64,000 bases of DNA from Clostridium cellulovorans 743B (GCF_000145275.1 NC_014393.1:868001-932000); one strand, 5' to 3'. Shown: positions 17,042 to 26,450, numbered from the stretch's first letter. Translations and numbers: made by a program. Notes: generated by a model from the sequence alone, not told the origin.

Positions 17042-18148
17042 ATGAAAAAGAGATTACTAGCAATGGTAGCAACAGTTGCTATCGTGGCAACAGCTTTAGC
17101 TGGCTGTGGTTCAAAGACTGAGGATAAAAGTACTAAAGACAGTGGTACTAAGACAGAAACAACTTCTTCTGCAAAAGTTGGTATGGCTACTGATGAAGGT
17201 GGTATAAATGATAAATCCTTCAACGAAGCTGCTAACAAAGGTTTAATGAAGGCAAAGGATGAATTAAAGTTAAATCCTAAAGTTCTTGAGTCAAAAACAA
17301 ATGCTGATTATGAACCTTATTTAAAACAATTATCAAAAGACAATGATTTAGTATTTGGTATAGGCTATAAATTTAAGACTGCTATGGAAAATGTATCAAA
17401 AGATAATGCAGATAAAAAATATGCAATAGTAGATGATGTTGTTGATGCACCAAATGTAATGTCAATTAACTTCAAAGAAGAAGATGGTTCTTTCTTAATG
17501 GGTGTTATTGCAGGTAAAACAACTAAGACTAATAAAGTTGGATTCATAGGTGGTATAGATGGTCCACTTATAAATAAGTTTGAAGCAGGTTTTATTGCAG
17601 GTGTTGCATCTGTTAACCCTGAAGCTGCAAAAGCTTTAATGCCTAAAGATGGAAAATCAGGTACCAACGTTAGATATGCTGGTAGTTTCTCAGACGTTGC
17701 TGCTGGTGGAGAAATCGCTAAAGCATTATACAACGATGGATGTGACGTAATATATCATGCTGCTGGTGGAGTTGGCGTTGGTCTATTAAATACAGCTAAA
17801 TCTTTAAGAGATCAAGGAAAAGATGTTTGGGCTATCGGAGTCGACCAAGATCAATCATTAACAATGCCAGAAAATGCATCTGCAATTCTTTCTTCAATGA
17901 TCAAAAAAGTTGACGTTGCTGTTTATGACGTAACTAAGAAGTTCTCTGAAGGTAAATTCGAAGCTGGTAAAAAAGTTTACGGCTTTGAAGAAGGCGGAAT
18001 TGATATGGCTGAAACTACAAGCAAGAATACAGCTAAAGATGTTATAGATTTAGCTAACAAATACAAAGAAGCTATAAAGAGCAAAAAGTTTACAGTTCCA
18101 GCTACAAGAGAAGACTTAGAAAAATTTAAAGCACCAACATTAGAATAA
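17042..18148 (+). CDS. BMP family lipoprotein, nucleoside-type ABC transporter substrate-binding
   Basis: This 368-residue lipoprotein has a classic signal peptide with lipobox ALAGC (Cys about 21) and a Ser/Thr/Lys linker, then the BmpA/PnrA fold. DEGGINDKSFNE, IVDDVVDAPNVMSI and GVDQDQS are family motifs around the purine-nucleoside site. I chose ATG 17042 after GGAGGG rather than the in-frame upstream start at 16967. The following three genes encode the two-domain ATPase and two permeases, the same order as B. subtilis nupN-O-P-Q. It most likely captures nucleosides outside the membrane. Confidence 0.95.
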   Translation: MKKRLLAMVATVAIVATALAGCGSKTEDKSTKDSGTKTETTSSAKVGMATDEGGINDKSFNEAANKGLMKAKDELKLNPKVLESKTNADYEPYLKQLSKDNDLVFGIGYKFKTAMENVSKDNADKKYAIVDDVVDAPNVMSINFKEEDGSFLMGVIAGKTTKTNKVGFIGGIDGPLINKFEAGFIAGVASVNPEAAKALMPKDGKSGTNVRYAGSFSDVAAGGEIAKALYNDGCDVIYHAAGGVGVGLLNTAKSLRDQGKDVWAIGVDQDQSLTMPENASAILSSMIKKVDVAVYDVTKKFSEGKFEAGKKVYGFEEGGIDMAETTSKNTAKDVIDLANKYKEAIKSKKFTVPATREDLEKFKAPTLE

Positions 18149-18194
18149 ATATTTAATCTGTAGTTGTGAGACAATAATAAATAAGTAATATGGG

Positions 18195-18225
18195 GAGCTA
18201 GATGTGAAGTGCATCTAGCTCTTTT
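18195..18225 (+). terminator. Intercistronic hairpin between BMP lipoprotein and ATPase genes
   Basis: GAGCTAGATG (18195-18204) and CATCTAGCTC (18212-18221) form a perfect 10-bp stem followed by TTTT. The short tail suggests a partial terminator or 3' stabiliser that would raise binding-protein levels over the transporter subunits. Confidence 0.65.
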
Positions 18226-18243
18226 AGAGAAGGAGGAGAGTTC

Positions 18244-19773
18244 GTGGAAAAGGTTGTAGAAATGAAAAAAATAACTAAAATCTTCCCAGGAACAGTAGCA
18301 AATGAAAATGTTGACTTTGATTTAAACAAAGGCGAAGTCCATGTTTTATTAGGGGAAAACGGTGCTGGTAAAACTACATTGATGAATGTGCTATATGGAT
18401 TATACCAACCTGAGCAAGGTGAAATATTTGTTAATGGACAAAAGGTTAATATAAAAGGTCCATTAGATGCCATTGCTCTTGGTATAGGAATGGTGCATCA
18501 GCATTTTATGTTAGTACATAATTTTACTGTAACACAAAACATTATTCTTGGATCGGAACCAAAAAAAGGCATTCAGATAGACATTAAAAAAGCAGAAAAA
18601 GAAGTGGCAGAATTAGCTAAAAAATATGGCTTTAATGTAAAACCAGATGATTTAATAGAGGATATAACTGTTGGACAACAACAAAAAGTTGAAATCCTTA
18701 AGGCTCTATATAGAGGAGCAGAAATTCTTATACTTGATGAACCTACAGCAGTTTTAACACCTCAAGAAATTGAAGAACTTGGCGAAATATTCAAGAGTCT
18801 TACTAGCCAAGGAAAATCTATTATTCTTATAACTCATAAGCTTAAGGAAATTATGAGCATGAGTGATAGGGTAACTGTTGTAAGACGTGGAAAGTTGATA
18901 GATGTAGTACAAACTAAGGACACTAACATAGATCAACTTGCGGAAATGATGGTCGGAAGGAAAGTAAATCTAGTTACAGAAAAAGAAAAAGCTAAAGTTG
19001 GAAATACTATAGTATCAATTAAGGATATAAAAGCTATAGATCATAGAAAGTTACCTGTATTAAAAGGTGTAAACCTTGACATACGAGCTGGTGAAGTTTT
19101 AGGTGTTGCTGGAGTTGATGGTAATGGTCAAAGTGAACTAATTGAAGTTATAAGTGGTCTTAGACAAGCAACAGAAGGTTCTATTACTTTAAATGGTAAG
19201 GAGTTAACAAAACTTAAGCCAAGAGAAATAATAGACTTGGGATTTGGTCATATTCCAGAAGATAGACATAAAAGAGGTCTAGTTTTAGATTATTCACTAG
19301 TAGAAAATTCAATCCTAGGAGTACATCATAAAAAAGAATTTAGTAAAGGTCTTGTGTTGAATTATAAAAAGATTAGAGAACATGCAAAGAAGCTTATCGA
19401 ACAGTTTGACGTTAGAACTCCAAATGAAGATGTTAAGGCTTCAAAGTTATCAGGTGGTAATCAACAAAAACTTATTGTTGCTAGAGAAATCGATAAAGAC
19501 CCAGATTTTATCATAGCAGCACAGCCTACTAGAGGACTTGACGTAGGAGCAATAGAATATATACACAAGAAATTAATCGAGGAAAGAGATAAAGGCAAAG
19601 CTGTTATGCTTGTATCCTTTGAATTGGATGAAATAATGAATCTATCTGATAGAATTGCTGTTATGTATGACGGCCAGATAATGGATATCGTAGACGCAAA
19701 AAAAGTAACAGAACAAGAACTAGGCATATTAATGGCAGGAGGTTCATTAGAAAAGGAGGGTAAAAATGAGTAA
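18244..19773 (+). CDS. Nucleoside ABC transporter ATP-binding protein (tandem NBD)
   Basis: This 509-residue protein has two ABC ATPase domains. The first has Walker A GENGAGKTT, signature VGQQQKVEILKAL and Walker B ILILDEPTAVLTP. The second has a degenerate Walker A (GVDGNGQSE), signature LSGGNQQKLIVARE and a modified Walker B. This asymmetry is typical of sugar/nucleoside importers of the RbsA/NupO type. GTG at 18244 follows AAGGAGGAGAG. The next permease start overlaps its end, implying coupled translation. Confidence 0.95.
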   Translation: MEKVVEMKKITKIFPGTVANENVDFDLNKGEVHVLLGENGAGKTTLMNVLYGLYQPEQGEIFVNGQKVNIKGPLDAIALGIGMVHQHFMLVHNFTVTQNIILGSEPKKGIQIDIKKAEKEVAELAKKYGFNVKPDDLIEDITVGQQQKVEILKALYRGAEILILDEPTAVLTPQEIEELGEIFKSLTSQGKSIILITHKLKEIMSMSDRVTVVRRGKLIDVVQTKDTNIDQLAEMMVGRKVNLVTEKEKAKVGNTIVSIKDIKAIDHRKLPVLKGVNLDIRAGEVLGVAGVDGNGQSELIEVISGLRQATEGSITLNGKELTKLKPREIIDLGFGHIPEDRHKRGLVLDYSLVENSILGVHHKKEFSKGLVLNYKKIREHAKKLIEQFDVRTPNEDVKASKLSGGNQQKLIVAREIDKDPDFIIAAQPTRGLDVGAIEYIHKKLIEERDKGKAVMLVSFELDEIMNLSDRIAVMYDGQIMDIVDAKKVTEQELGILMAGGSLEKEGKNE

Positions 19774-20860
19774 TATTGATACTTCAAAGCAAAATAGAAT
19801 GGCTTCCGTAAAAGGATTAGCAAAATCAATAGGAGTTCCAGTAGCATCAATATTAGTAGCTCTTCTTGCTTCCGCTATATTTGTTGTATGGAGCACAGGT
19901 GAAAATTATTTTTCAGCTGTTGGAATACTTTTAAAGTCAATAGCAGAAGGAAGCTTAGGATCACTGGATAGCTTTTCTGAAACCTTAGCAATACTTACAC
20001 CATTATTGTTTGCAGGTCTTGCACAAGCAATAGCTTTTAAAACAGGTCTTTTCAACATTGGTGTTGAAGGACAATTCATAGTAGGTATGATGGGTGCGAC
20101 AATTGTAGGATTAATACCTGGAATTCCAGGACCAATTCATATTGTATTAGTAATTTTAGCAGGTGTTGCTGCAGGTGGTTTCTGGGCATTTATCCCAGGT
20201 TATCTGAAAGCAGTGAGAGGAACTAACGAAGTAGTAAATACAATAATGATGAACTTTATTGCTCTTTATCTATGTAATTATTTAGTTATGAATAAGTTTA
20301 CTGAAGCAGGTCAATCAGCTACTGATGTTATTCAAGGATCAGCTCAATTATTTAGATTTTTAGGACCAAGTAATAGAGCTAATATAGGTGTATTCTTAGC
20401 ATTACTTACAGCAGTTTTAGTTTATTTTCTTTTAAATAAAACTAAAGCTGGCTTTGAATTAAGAGCTGTAGGTTTAAGCCCTACTTCTGCTGAATATGGT
20501 GGAGTTAGCATAAAGAAAAATATTGTTTTAGCTATGGTTATTTCTGGTGTTGTTGCAGGTCTTGGTGGTGCTACTTATATTTCAGGAGTTCAACATCAAA
20601 TGCTACAAATGGCTGCTTTCCCTAATTTTGGTTTTGATGGTATGACTGTAGCATTAATTGCCAAAAGCAACCCTATTGCTGCAATATTATCAGCTTTCTT
20701 AATAGCAGCGTTAAATAGTTCTCAATTATATTTGCAGATGAACAATATACCAAAAGAAATAATTAGCTTAATTCAAGCTATAATCATAATCTTCTTAGCA
20801 GCAGACTATACGTTTAAATTTTTAAAAAGAAAGAAAAAGGGGGCAGCTGTAAATGGTTAA
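19766..20860 (+). CDS. Nucleoside ABC transporter permease (NupP-like)
   Basis: This 364-residue integral membrane protein has about ten hydrophobic segments and the branched-chain/sugar permease family signature (FNIGVEGQF, GTNEVVNTIMMNF and a C-terminal Lys-rich tail). It overlaps the ATPase gene by 8 bp and is overlapped by the next permease, so the unit is a tight operon. GGAGGG precedes its ATG. It forms the heterodimeric membrane channel with the 20853 product. Confidence 0.94.
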   Translation: MSNIDTSKQNRMASVKGLAKSIGVPVASILVALLASAIFVVWSTGENYFSAVGILLKSIAEGSLGSLDSFSETLAILTPLLFAGLAQAIAFKTGLFNIGVEGQFIVGMMGATIVGLIPGIPGPIHIVLVILAGVAAGGFWAFIPGYLKAVRGTNEVVNTIMMNFIALYLCNYLVMNKFTEAGQSATDVIQGSAQLFRFLGPSNRANIGVFLALLTAVLVYFLLNKTKAGFELRAVGLSPTSAEYGGVSIKKNIVLAMVISGVVAGLGGATYISGVQHQMLQMAAFPNFGFDGMTVALIAKSNPIAAILSAFLIAALNSSQLYLQMNNIPKEIISLIQAIIIIFLAADYTFKFLKRKKKGAAVNG

Positions 20861-21773
20861 TGTAATATTAGATATTATAGCAACAACCTTAAGACTTGCT
20901 ACGCCACTTATTTTTGCAGCTTTAGGTGGAGTTATATCAGAAAAATCGGGTGTTGTAAATATAGGTATAGAAGGTATGCTTGTAACAGGAGCCTTTTTCG
21001 CTGTCGCTGGAACCTTAGCAACTGATAGCCTTATTGTGGGAGTTATGTGTGGTATGGCAGCAGGTGCAGCAATAGCAGCACTCCATGCAGTACTTAGTAT
21101 AAAATTTAAAGCAGACCAAGTTATATCCGGTGTTGCTATTAATATTCTTGCTGGGGCGTTATCTAGTTATTTGATATTCCAATTCTATGATATACATAGT
21201 CAAACAGCTGGGATAGAACCAATGAGCTACCCAAGAGAAATGTTTGAAAAGATACCTGTAATAGGTAGAGTCCTTGGTCAATTAAACTGGTATGTTTACG
21301 GAGCTATAATTTTAGTTATATTAGTACACTTTGTATTTAAGAAAACTGCTCTTGGGCTTAGAATAAGAGCAGTAGGAGAACATCCAAAAGCGGCGGATAC
21401 TATGGGTGTAAATGTAATAAGATTAAGATATATCTGTGTTCTTCTTTCAGGTGTATTTGCAGGTCTTGGTGGTGCATCTCTAGCTATGAATAATATGTTA
21501 TTTAGAGAAGGAATGGTAAGTGGTAGAGGATTTATAGCACTAGCAGCTGTAATCTTTGGTAACTGGAATCCAGTAGGAGCTTTCCTAGCTTGCTTACTAT
21601 TTGGTTTTGCAGATGCTCTTAAAATTCAAGCACCAGCTTTAGGCTGGAGTCTTCCAACAGAAGTATATTTTGCTATGCCATATGTTTTAACAATGCTTGC
21701 TTTAGCAGGATTTGTTGGAAAAACTACTGCACCAGCTGCAGATGGTGTACCATACGAAAAAGGTTCAAGATAA
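20853..21773 (+). CDS. Nucleoside ABC transporter permease (NupQ-like)
   Basis: This 306-residue permease is the shorter partner of the 19766 product. It has about eight to ten TM segments and the motifs NIGIEGM and GENPKAAD-like (here GEHPKAADTMGV). The ATG at 20853 overlaps the previous stop codon by 8 bp, with AAAGGGGG just upstream. A strong terminator follows at 21775, closing the four-gene operon. Confidence 0.94.
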   Translation: MVNVILDIIATTLRLATPLIFAALGGVISEKSGVVNIGIEGMLVTGAFFAVAGTLATDSLIVGVMCGMAAGAAIAALHAVLSIKFKADQVISGVAINILAGALSSYLIFQFYDIHSQTAGIEPMSYPREMFEKIPVIGRVLGQLNWYVYGAIILVILVHFVFKKTALGLRIRAVGEHPKAADTMGVNVIRLRYICVLLSGVFAGLGGASLAMNNMLFREGMVSGRGFIALAAVIFGNWNPVGAFLACLLFGFADALKIQAPALGWSLPTEVYFAMPYVLTMLALAGFVGKTTAPAADGVPYEKGSR

Positions 21774-21774
21774 T

Positions 21775-21816
21775 AAAAACCCATCATCTCTTGAAGATGA
21801 TGGGTTTTTATTTTTG
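21775..21816 (+). terminator. Rho-independent terminator of the nucleoside transporter operon
   Basis: AAAAACCCATCATCT (21775-21789) pairs perfectly with AGATGATGGGTTTTT (21795-21809) and runs into a T-rich tail. Confidence 0.92.
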
Positions 21817-22104
21817 CCATTTTAATATTCCATATCGTTACTTATTTTTATGAAAAGTAGCCATAAAAACAAAATTAAATACAAAAAGTTTTTAAAAAAC
21901 TATGAAATATTTAAAATAAAAGTCGAAATATAAAAAGGATGAAAGTTAATATAGCTAGAATTTCAGCTAGTTATTAAATACGCCGCTTCATATGTTCAAA
22001 ATAGAGTTAAAAGATTTTTTGATAGATTAAACTCCGATTGGGGGTATATGGAGAAAGGTTAAAGATTAATTAAACTAAAAACGTTAATTTAGGAGGAAAA
22101 GGTA
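21817..22104. other. Leader region of the second chemoreceptor gene
   Basis: This AT-rich non-coding stretch lies between the transporter terminator and the chemoreceptor. It has one GC-richer patch (CTCCGATTGGGGG near 22030). I looked for a sigma-D type promoter and a c-di-GMP aptamer and found neither convincingly. Confidence 0.5.
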
Positions 22105-24114
22105 ATGGAGAAACAAAAGAAAAGAAATATTAATTTTAGAAGTATTAAAATAAAAATGATAGCTGTATTAACAACTTTATGTATTGTGCCTATAGGTATA
22201 TTGGGTTTTATAACCTACAATAAATCTAATAAAATTGTATCAACTAAGTTTACAGAATCTAATCAACAAACTGTATTAGAAGTTAATAGAGGTCTTGATA
22301 GTTACTTTCAAGGAATTGAAAGCATGCTACGTATGCTATCAAATAATGTAAATTTAAAGGAAATGGCAATTAAGCCGCTTTATGAAGAATTCGCTGTTTC
22401 ACTACTTCAAGATAGCCGTAATGCTAGAACAGATATAATGAATTTTTATTTTGGACAACCAAGTAAAAAGATGACTCTATATCCCGCTCAAGAATTGCCA
22501 AAGGATTATGACCCTACTACAAGAACTTGGTATAAAAATGCTATAGAAAATCCAGGTAAAGTAGTATATAGCAATCCATATCAAGATGCAGTTTCAGGTA
22601 AAATGATTGTATCTTTATCAATGGCTGTTAAAAATAATGATGCTATAGTTGGTGTTCTTGCAGCGGATATAAACTTAGATACTTTATCTCAATCAATTTC
22701 ATCAATTAAGATAGGAAGAACAGGTTTTGCTGTTATATCAACTTATGAAGGGGTTGTGATAGCCCATCCAGATAGTTCTTTATTAGCTGGAACAGAAATT
22801 ACCAAGCTTTCGAATTGGGAAGAGATTAAAAATAGTAATAGTGGAATTAATACTTATCAATATAAAGGTGTAAAAAAATATTGTAGCTATATTACAAATG
22901 AAACAACTGGTTGGAAATTGATGTCAGCTGTGCCGGAAGAAGAACTGCTAAGTGATACTAATGTTATAAAAAATATTAATATGATATTAATTTTAGTTTT
23001 AGGATTAATAGCCTTAGTTGGTTCTATATTCTTTAGTCGTTCAATTACAAAGAAAATGAATATTTTAAAAGCTGCTTTTAATAAAGCTGCAGAAGGTGAT
23101 TTATCTGTTAATGCTTCTATCGATTCAAAGGATGAATTTGAAGATCTTTCAAAGGATTTCAACAGGATGATTGCGAATATAGGAAGTCTTATTCATAATT
23201 TGAAATATTCAACAGATGTTATAGCTACAAATTCTAATAGTATTAGCAAAATGGCTTCAGAAACTACTGCAGAAGTAAATAAGATATCTGCTACTATAGA
23301 ACAAGTAGCCAACGGAAGCATTGATCAAGTTCAAAATATTGATGAAGGTGTTCATTCTATTGAAGAGTTAGCTACTAATATTTCTAATATTGATTCATTA
23401 ACAAATAAAATGAATGAAATATCAAAAGAAACTAATACTTTGAGTGAAAATGGTGTAGAAGCAGTAAATATTCTTTCAAAGAAAACAGATGAAGCTAATA
23501 ATCATTCAAATGAAGTGATGGTAGTAATAAAAGATATGAATGGAGCTACTGAACAAATTGGAAATATAACTAGTACAATAAACAGTATTGCTGAACAAAC
23601 AAATCTTTTAGCCTTAAATGCAGCTATTGAATCAGCTAGAGCAGGGGAAGCAGGAAAAGGCTTTGCTGTAGTAGCAGAGGAGATAAGGAAATTAGCAGAC
23701 CAATCATCAGAAGCAACTAAACAAATCCAAGAATTAATAATGAAGGTTAAAGAGAAATCTGTTTTAGCAGTTTCAACTATGGAAGGCACTAAAGTTGTAA
23801 TTGATGAACAAACGAAGGCTGTAACCCTTACAAAGGATATATTTGATAAAATATCTGATTCAATTAAGATTCTAAAGGGCGAAACTGATGAAATAGCAGT
23901 GGCTTTAACGGAAACTAACAAGAAAAAAGAAGATATAATAGAAAAAATCCAAAATATCTCTGCAGTTTCAGAAGAAGCTTCAGCTTCTACAGAAGAGGTG
24001 TCAGCTGCGACAGAAGAAGTGGTTGTTACTTTAGAGGAGTTTGGCAATTCAGCAAGCCAGCTTAATGAACTTGTAAAAGTTTTAGAAACAGAAGTTAATA
24101 AGTTTAAATTATAA
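22105..24114 (+). CDS. Methyl-accepting chemotaxis protein (dCache sensor)
   Basis: This 669-residue chemoreceptor has TM1 at about 15-37, an extracellular dCache_1 domain with the ligand-pocket-type segment RTWYKNAIENPG and the later TGFAVISTYEG, TM2 at about 290-312, HAMP, and a methyl-accepting coiled coil with hairpin tip ALNAAIESARAGEAGKGFAV. GGAGGAAAAGG precedes ATG 22105. It is monocistronic with its own terminator. Cache receptors of this form often detect amino acids, but no ligand motif can be assigned safely. Confidence 0.94.
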   Translation: MEKQKKRNINFRSIKIKMIAVLTTLCIVPIGILGFITYNKSNKIVSTKFTESNQQTVLEVNRGLDSYFQGIESMLRMLSNNVNLKEMAIKPLYEEFAVSLLQDSRNARTDIMNFYFGQPSKKMTLYPAQELPKDYDPTTRTWYKNAIENPGKVVYSNPYQDAVSGKMIVSLSMAVKNNDAIVGVLAADINLDTLSQSISSIKIGRTGFAVISTYEGVVIAHPDSSLLAGTEITKLSNWEEIKNSNSGINTYQYKGVKKYCSYITNETTGWKLMSAVPEEELLSDTNVIKNINMILILVLGLIALVGSIFFSRSITKKMNILKAAFNKAAEGDLSVNASIDSKDEFEDLSKDFNRMIANIGSLIHNLKYSTDVIATNSNSISKMASETTAEVNKISATIEQVANGSIDQVQNIDEGVHSIEELATNISNIDSLTNKMNEISKETNTLSENGVEAVNILSKKTDEANNHSNEVMVVIKDMNGATEQIGNITSTINSIAEQTNLLALNAAIESARAGEAGKGFAVVAEEIRKLADQSSEATKQIQELIMKVKEKSVLAVSTMEGTKVVIDEQTKAVTLTKDIFDKISDSIKILKGETDEIAVALTETNKKKEDIIEKIQNISAVSEEASASTEEVSAATEEVVVTLEEFGNSASQLNELVKVLETEVNKFKL

Positions 24115-24120
24115 TAATTT

Positions 24121-24166
24121 AGAGGTAAGCTTCAACGGTTTAACAGAATTAGCTTGCCTCTTTTTA
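24121..24166 (+). terminator. Terminator after the chemoreceptor gene
   Basis: AGAGGTAAGCT (24121-24131) pairs with AGCTTGCCTCT (24151-24161) with one G-T wobble, followed by TTTTAAATTTG. Confidence 0.8.
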
Positions 24167-24312
24167 AATTTGTTAAAGGACACTGTAAAATTGATTTGAA
24201 ATAGACGAATGTGTGTATACAAAGTCTGCAAAATCTGGAAATGTGTTAACAATACTATCATATTCAGCTTTAAATTCAAATTGATCAAATCTTGAAAGCA
24301 TATTATCTATAC

Positions 24313-24789
24313 TTATAGTTTTTTCTTAAAACAAATTATCCTATTAGTTTCCTCAAAACCAATTTGCAAATGGAACTTTAAGCTATCTATATTGGTTAGT
24401 TCACAATCACTTGCAAACTCACTGCAGCCTTGAGCTTTTGCCCATTCTTCACATTGAGCTAGCAATTTTTTAGCTATGCATCTCCTTTGATATTCTTCTT
24501 TTACAAAAATACCTTCTAAATAGCCAACAGGACTACTTTGGGTTCCTTCCACATAATCATGTCTTAAACCGCACTGAGCAAATCCAACAGGTGTGGTTTC
24601 ATCAAAGTAAATAAAAACAGCTCCATTATTTGAATCTATGTACTCTTTCATATCTTCTTCTAGCTGACTAATTTCATTATCAGGCCATAATAACATAGCC
24701 AATTGTGCAGCAATTCTGCTGTCTTCAAGGATCGCTTGTCTTATCATATTAATCTTTAGTGAGAGTTTTTGTGGATAATGCTCCCTCAC
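24313..24789 (-). CDS. GNAT acetyltransferase resembling aminoglycoside 6'-N-acetyltransferase AAC(6')-I
   Basis: This 158-residue GNAT protein closely follows the AAC(6')-I pattern from memory of that family: MLLWPDNE, GFAQCGLRHDYVEGT, SSPVGYLEGIFVKEEYQRR (acetyl-CoA loop) and EFASDCELTN. It would acetylate the 6'-amine of aminoglycosides using acetyl-CoA; chromosomal members may have other physiological substrates. GTG at 24789 has AAAGGAGGTG 8 bp upstream, so the protein seems to start 14 residues before the Met at which the family usually begins. A hairpin spans this start. An IS982-family copy lies just upstream of the gene and could affect its promoter. Confidence 0.75.
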   Translation of the reverse strand: MREHYPQKLSLKINMIRQAILEDSRIAAQLAMLLWPDNEISQLEEDMKEYIDSNNGAVFIYFDETTPVGFAQCGLRHDYVEGTQSSPVGYLEGIFVKEEYQRRCIAKKLLAQCEEWAKAQGCSEFASDCELTNIDSLKFHLQIGFEETNRIICFKKKL

Positions 24790-24794
24790 TAAAG
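24754..24794 (-). promoter_or_regulatory. Inverted repeat enclosing the acetyltransferase start codon
   Basis: CTTTAGTGAG (24754-24763) and CTCACTAAAG (24785-24794) are perfect 10-bp inverted repeats. In the mRNA the stem would contain the GTG start and lie directly after the ribosome binding site, while the next in-frame ATG (24747) lies beyond it. This is a layout compatible with translational control. Confidence 0.5.
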
Positions 24795-24831
24795 TTCACC
24801 TCCTTTTTTACTAATAACAAGTTGTTAATTA

Positions 24832-25986
24832 ACCTGTTGTGCTAGCAGATAAGTTTTCATTAAAAGGATATTTATACCATGATTTTAGGCAGTCCTATCC
24901 TATTGTCTCATATACTGTTTTTGGAAATTATTATCCGAATACTAATTCTTTAATCTTTGATATTTCTATACCTATATTAAAAAATTTATTTATAAAATAG
25001 CAAAGATTATGAGCTAATATTTTATTTGATATTCTTGTGGCAAATCCCCAAGTTGATTTTGTAAGAACCCTCTGCATATTTAATTGCTCGGAGAGCTGAG
25101 AAAAAGTAGTTTCTACTCTACGACGAGCCTTGAATATCAACTGCCTAAAAGGTTTTAAAAGTTTAGTTTTACTATTGTTACGATTTATTGTTAAAAGACG
25201 AATGTACCTTGTTTCTTTTAATTGCGAAGCAACTTTTTGACCTATATATCCTTTATCACCTATTAGTATATCAATCTCTGAATTAGCTGTGAGTTCCCAG
25301 ACGACATCTCTGTCATCAATATTTGCTGCTGTTACAGTAAAATCTGTGATATAGCCATCGAGGGCTACTAAAGCATGTAATTTGAATCCATAATATGTTT
25401 CTTTTTTCGAAGCGCATCGCCCGTAGGCAGCCTCCGGCTTAAAAGCTTTATGGAAATGAGCTCTCCCAAACTTACACACAGGAATTGGCATACTATCTGC
25501 AATTCTCATTCGGTCATATTGATAGTTAAGAAATTTCGTTAACTCTTTACGAATTTCATCAATGACTCGAAATAATGACTTTCTAACTCTATGAAACCTC
25601 GGCCTACTACAAAAGTTGGGAAATAAGTCTCGTAGGTTTTTAGAGCAAAATCCAAACCATGCTTTTTCAGAGTCAATGGTTAAGAGTTCACCTACTAAAG
25701 AAATCGTAATTATTTCGCTATCAGTCATTACTGATTTAGCGATGTTACGACGATTTTTAATAAATGTTGGAGTTACTTTTTGGTAAAAGTCATCAATTAT
25801 AACATAAGTGACAACAATAAAATCTTTTAAGTCATTTATTGTTATGGTAGAATCTTTATTAAACTCTGGCATATAGGTTAGCCTCCTATCATTAGATTAG
25901 TGGTGTTTTTTAATGATAGGTTAGCAAATATGCTGGAGTTTTTCTATTTGTAAGTATTGCCAGCGTATTTAACTAGCACAACGGGT
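24832..25986 (-). mobile_element. IS982-family insertion sequence, copy 2 (1155 bp)
   Basis: The termini and length match copy 1 (ACCTGTTGTGCTAG at 24832, ACCCGTTGTGCTAG on the other strand ending at 25986). A 6-bp target duplication TAATTA flanks it (24826-24831 and 25987-25992). I saw no base difference from copy 1, so transposition is recent. Confidence 0.93.
24931..25872 (-). CDS. IS982-family transposase (copy 2)
   Basis: This 313-residue transposase is identical in translation to the one at 5700-6641, with the same DDE motifs (ADSMPIPVC, GDKGYIG, RRVETTFSQL) and the same position relative to the inverted repeats. It is complete and apparently functional. It is read toward the acetyltransferase gene at 24313, so transcription leaving the element could reach it. 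Confidence 0.93.
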   Translation of the reverse strand: MPEFNKDSTITINDLKDFIVVTYVIIDDFYQKVTPTFIKNRRNIAKSVMTDSEIITISLVGELLTIDSEKAWFGFCSKNLRDLFPNFCSRPRFHRVRKSLFRVIDEIRKELTKFLNYQYDRMRIADSMPIPVCKFGRAHFHKAFKPEAAYGRCASKKETYYGFKLHALVALDGYITDFTVTAANIDDRDVVWELTANSEIDILIGDKGYIGQKVASQLKETRYIRLLTINRNNSKTKLLKPFRQLIFKARRRVETTFSQLSEQLNMQRVLTKSTWGFATRISNKILAHNLCYFINKFFNIGIEISKIKELVFG

Positions 25987-25992
25987 TAATTA

Positions 25993-26450
25993 CTATTACA
26001 TCATAACTATAGATGTTCTAATTTAAAAATCTATGTATGTTTTAATAAAGGTTCTTCAAATCATATATTAGTTTTTCAAAATTCTAATAAGCTTCTGAAG
26101 TAGTTTAAATAATGAAACCTCATATATTTTGATTTTACCTAGGGGATATGAATTGAATATAAAAGAACTTAAACTAAATTTTACTATAAAGACACAGAAT
26201 ATTACATATTGAAATTATACATATAACAGTTATATAAAAGTCATCAAGGATATATTAGCTTTAGATTAAAAAAATAGATTAAATGAAGGAAAATAAAAAT
26301 AAAGAGCGAATAATAAATAAGGAGATGGAAAAAAATTCAAATTAATCATAATTAGCATTATAACATTTAAATGAGAATAATCCCAACATCAATGGAAAAA
26401 CTATAACTACACAAAAAACAAAAAATAATTAAGTTTTTTCCAAAATACTA
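25993..26450. other. AT-rich non-coding stretch before cggR
   Basis: About 460 bases of very AT-rich DNA lie between the IS982-family copy and the cggR promoter. I see only short stop-broken frames, no hairpin with a T-run, and no RNA motif I recognise. The insertion presumably displaced whatever was originally upstream. Confidence 0.6.

Noticed and set aside
21960..22104. c-di-GMP riboswitch or sigma-D promoter upstream of the second chemoreceptor
   Set aside because: Neither the aptamer consensus nor a properly spaced sigma-D -35/-10 pair is present.
24173..24301. 42-codon minus-strand frame downstream of the acetyltransferase gene (MLSRFDQFEFKAEYDSIVNT...)
   Set aside because: The composition is protein-like, but there is no ribosome binding site and it ends near a terminator; it may be a gene remnant, not supportable as a gene.
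5601..25986. Composite transposon bounded by the two IS982-family copies
   Set aside because: Each copy has its own distinct target duplication and the genes between are ordinary chromosomal ones, so independent insertions explain the arrangement.
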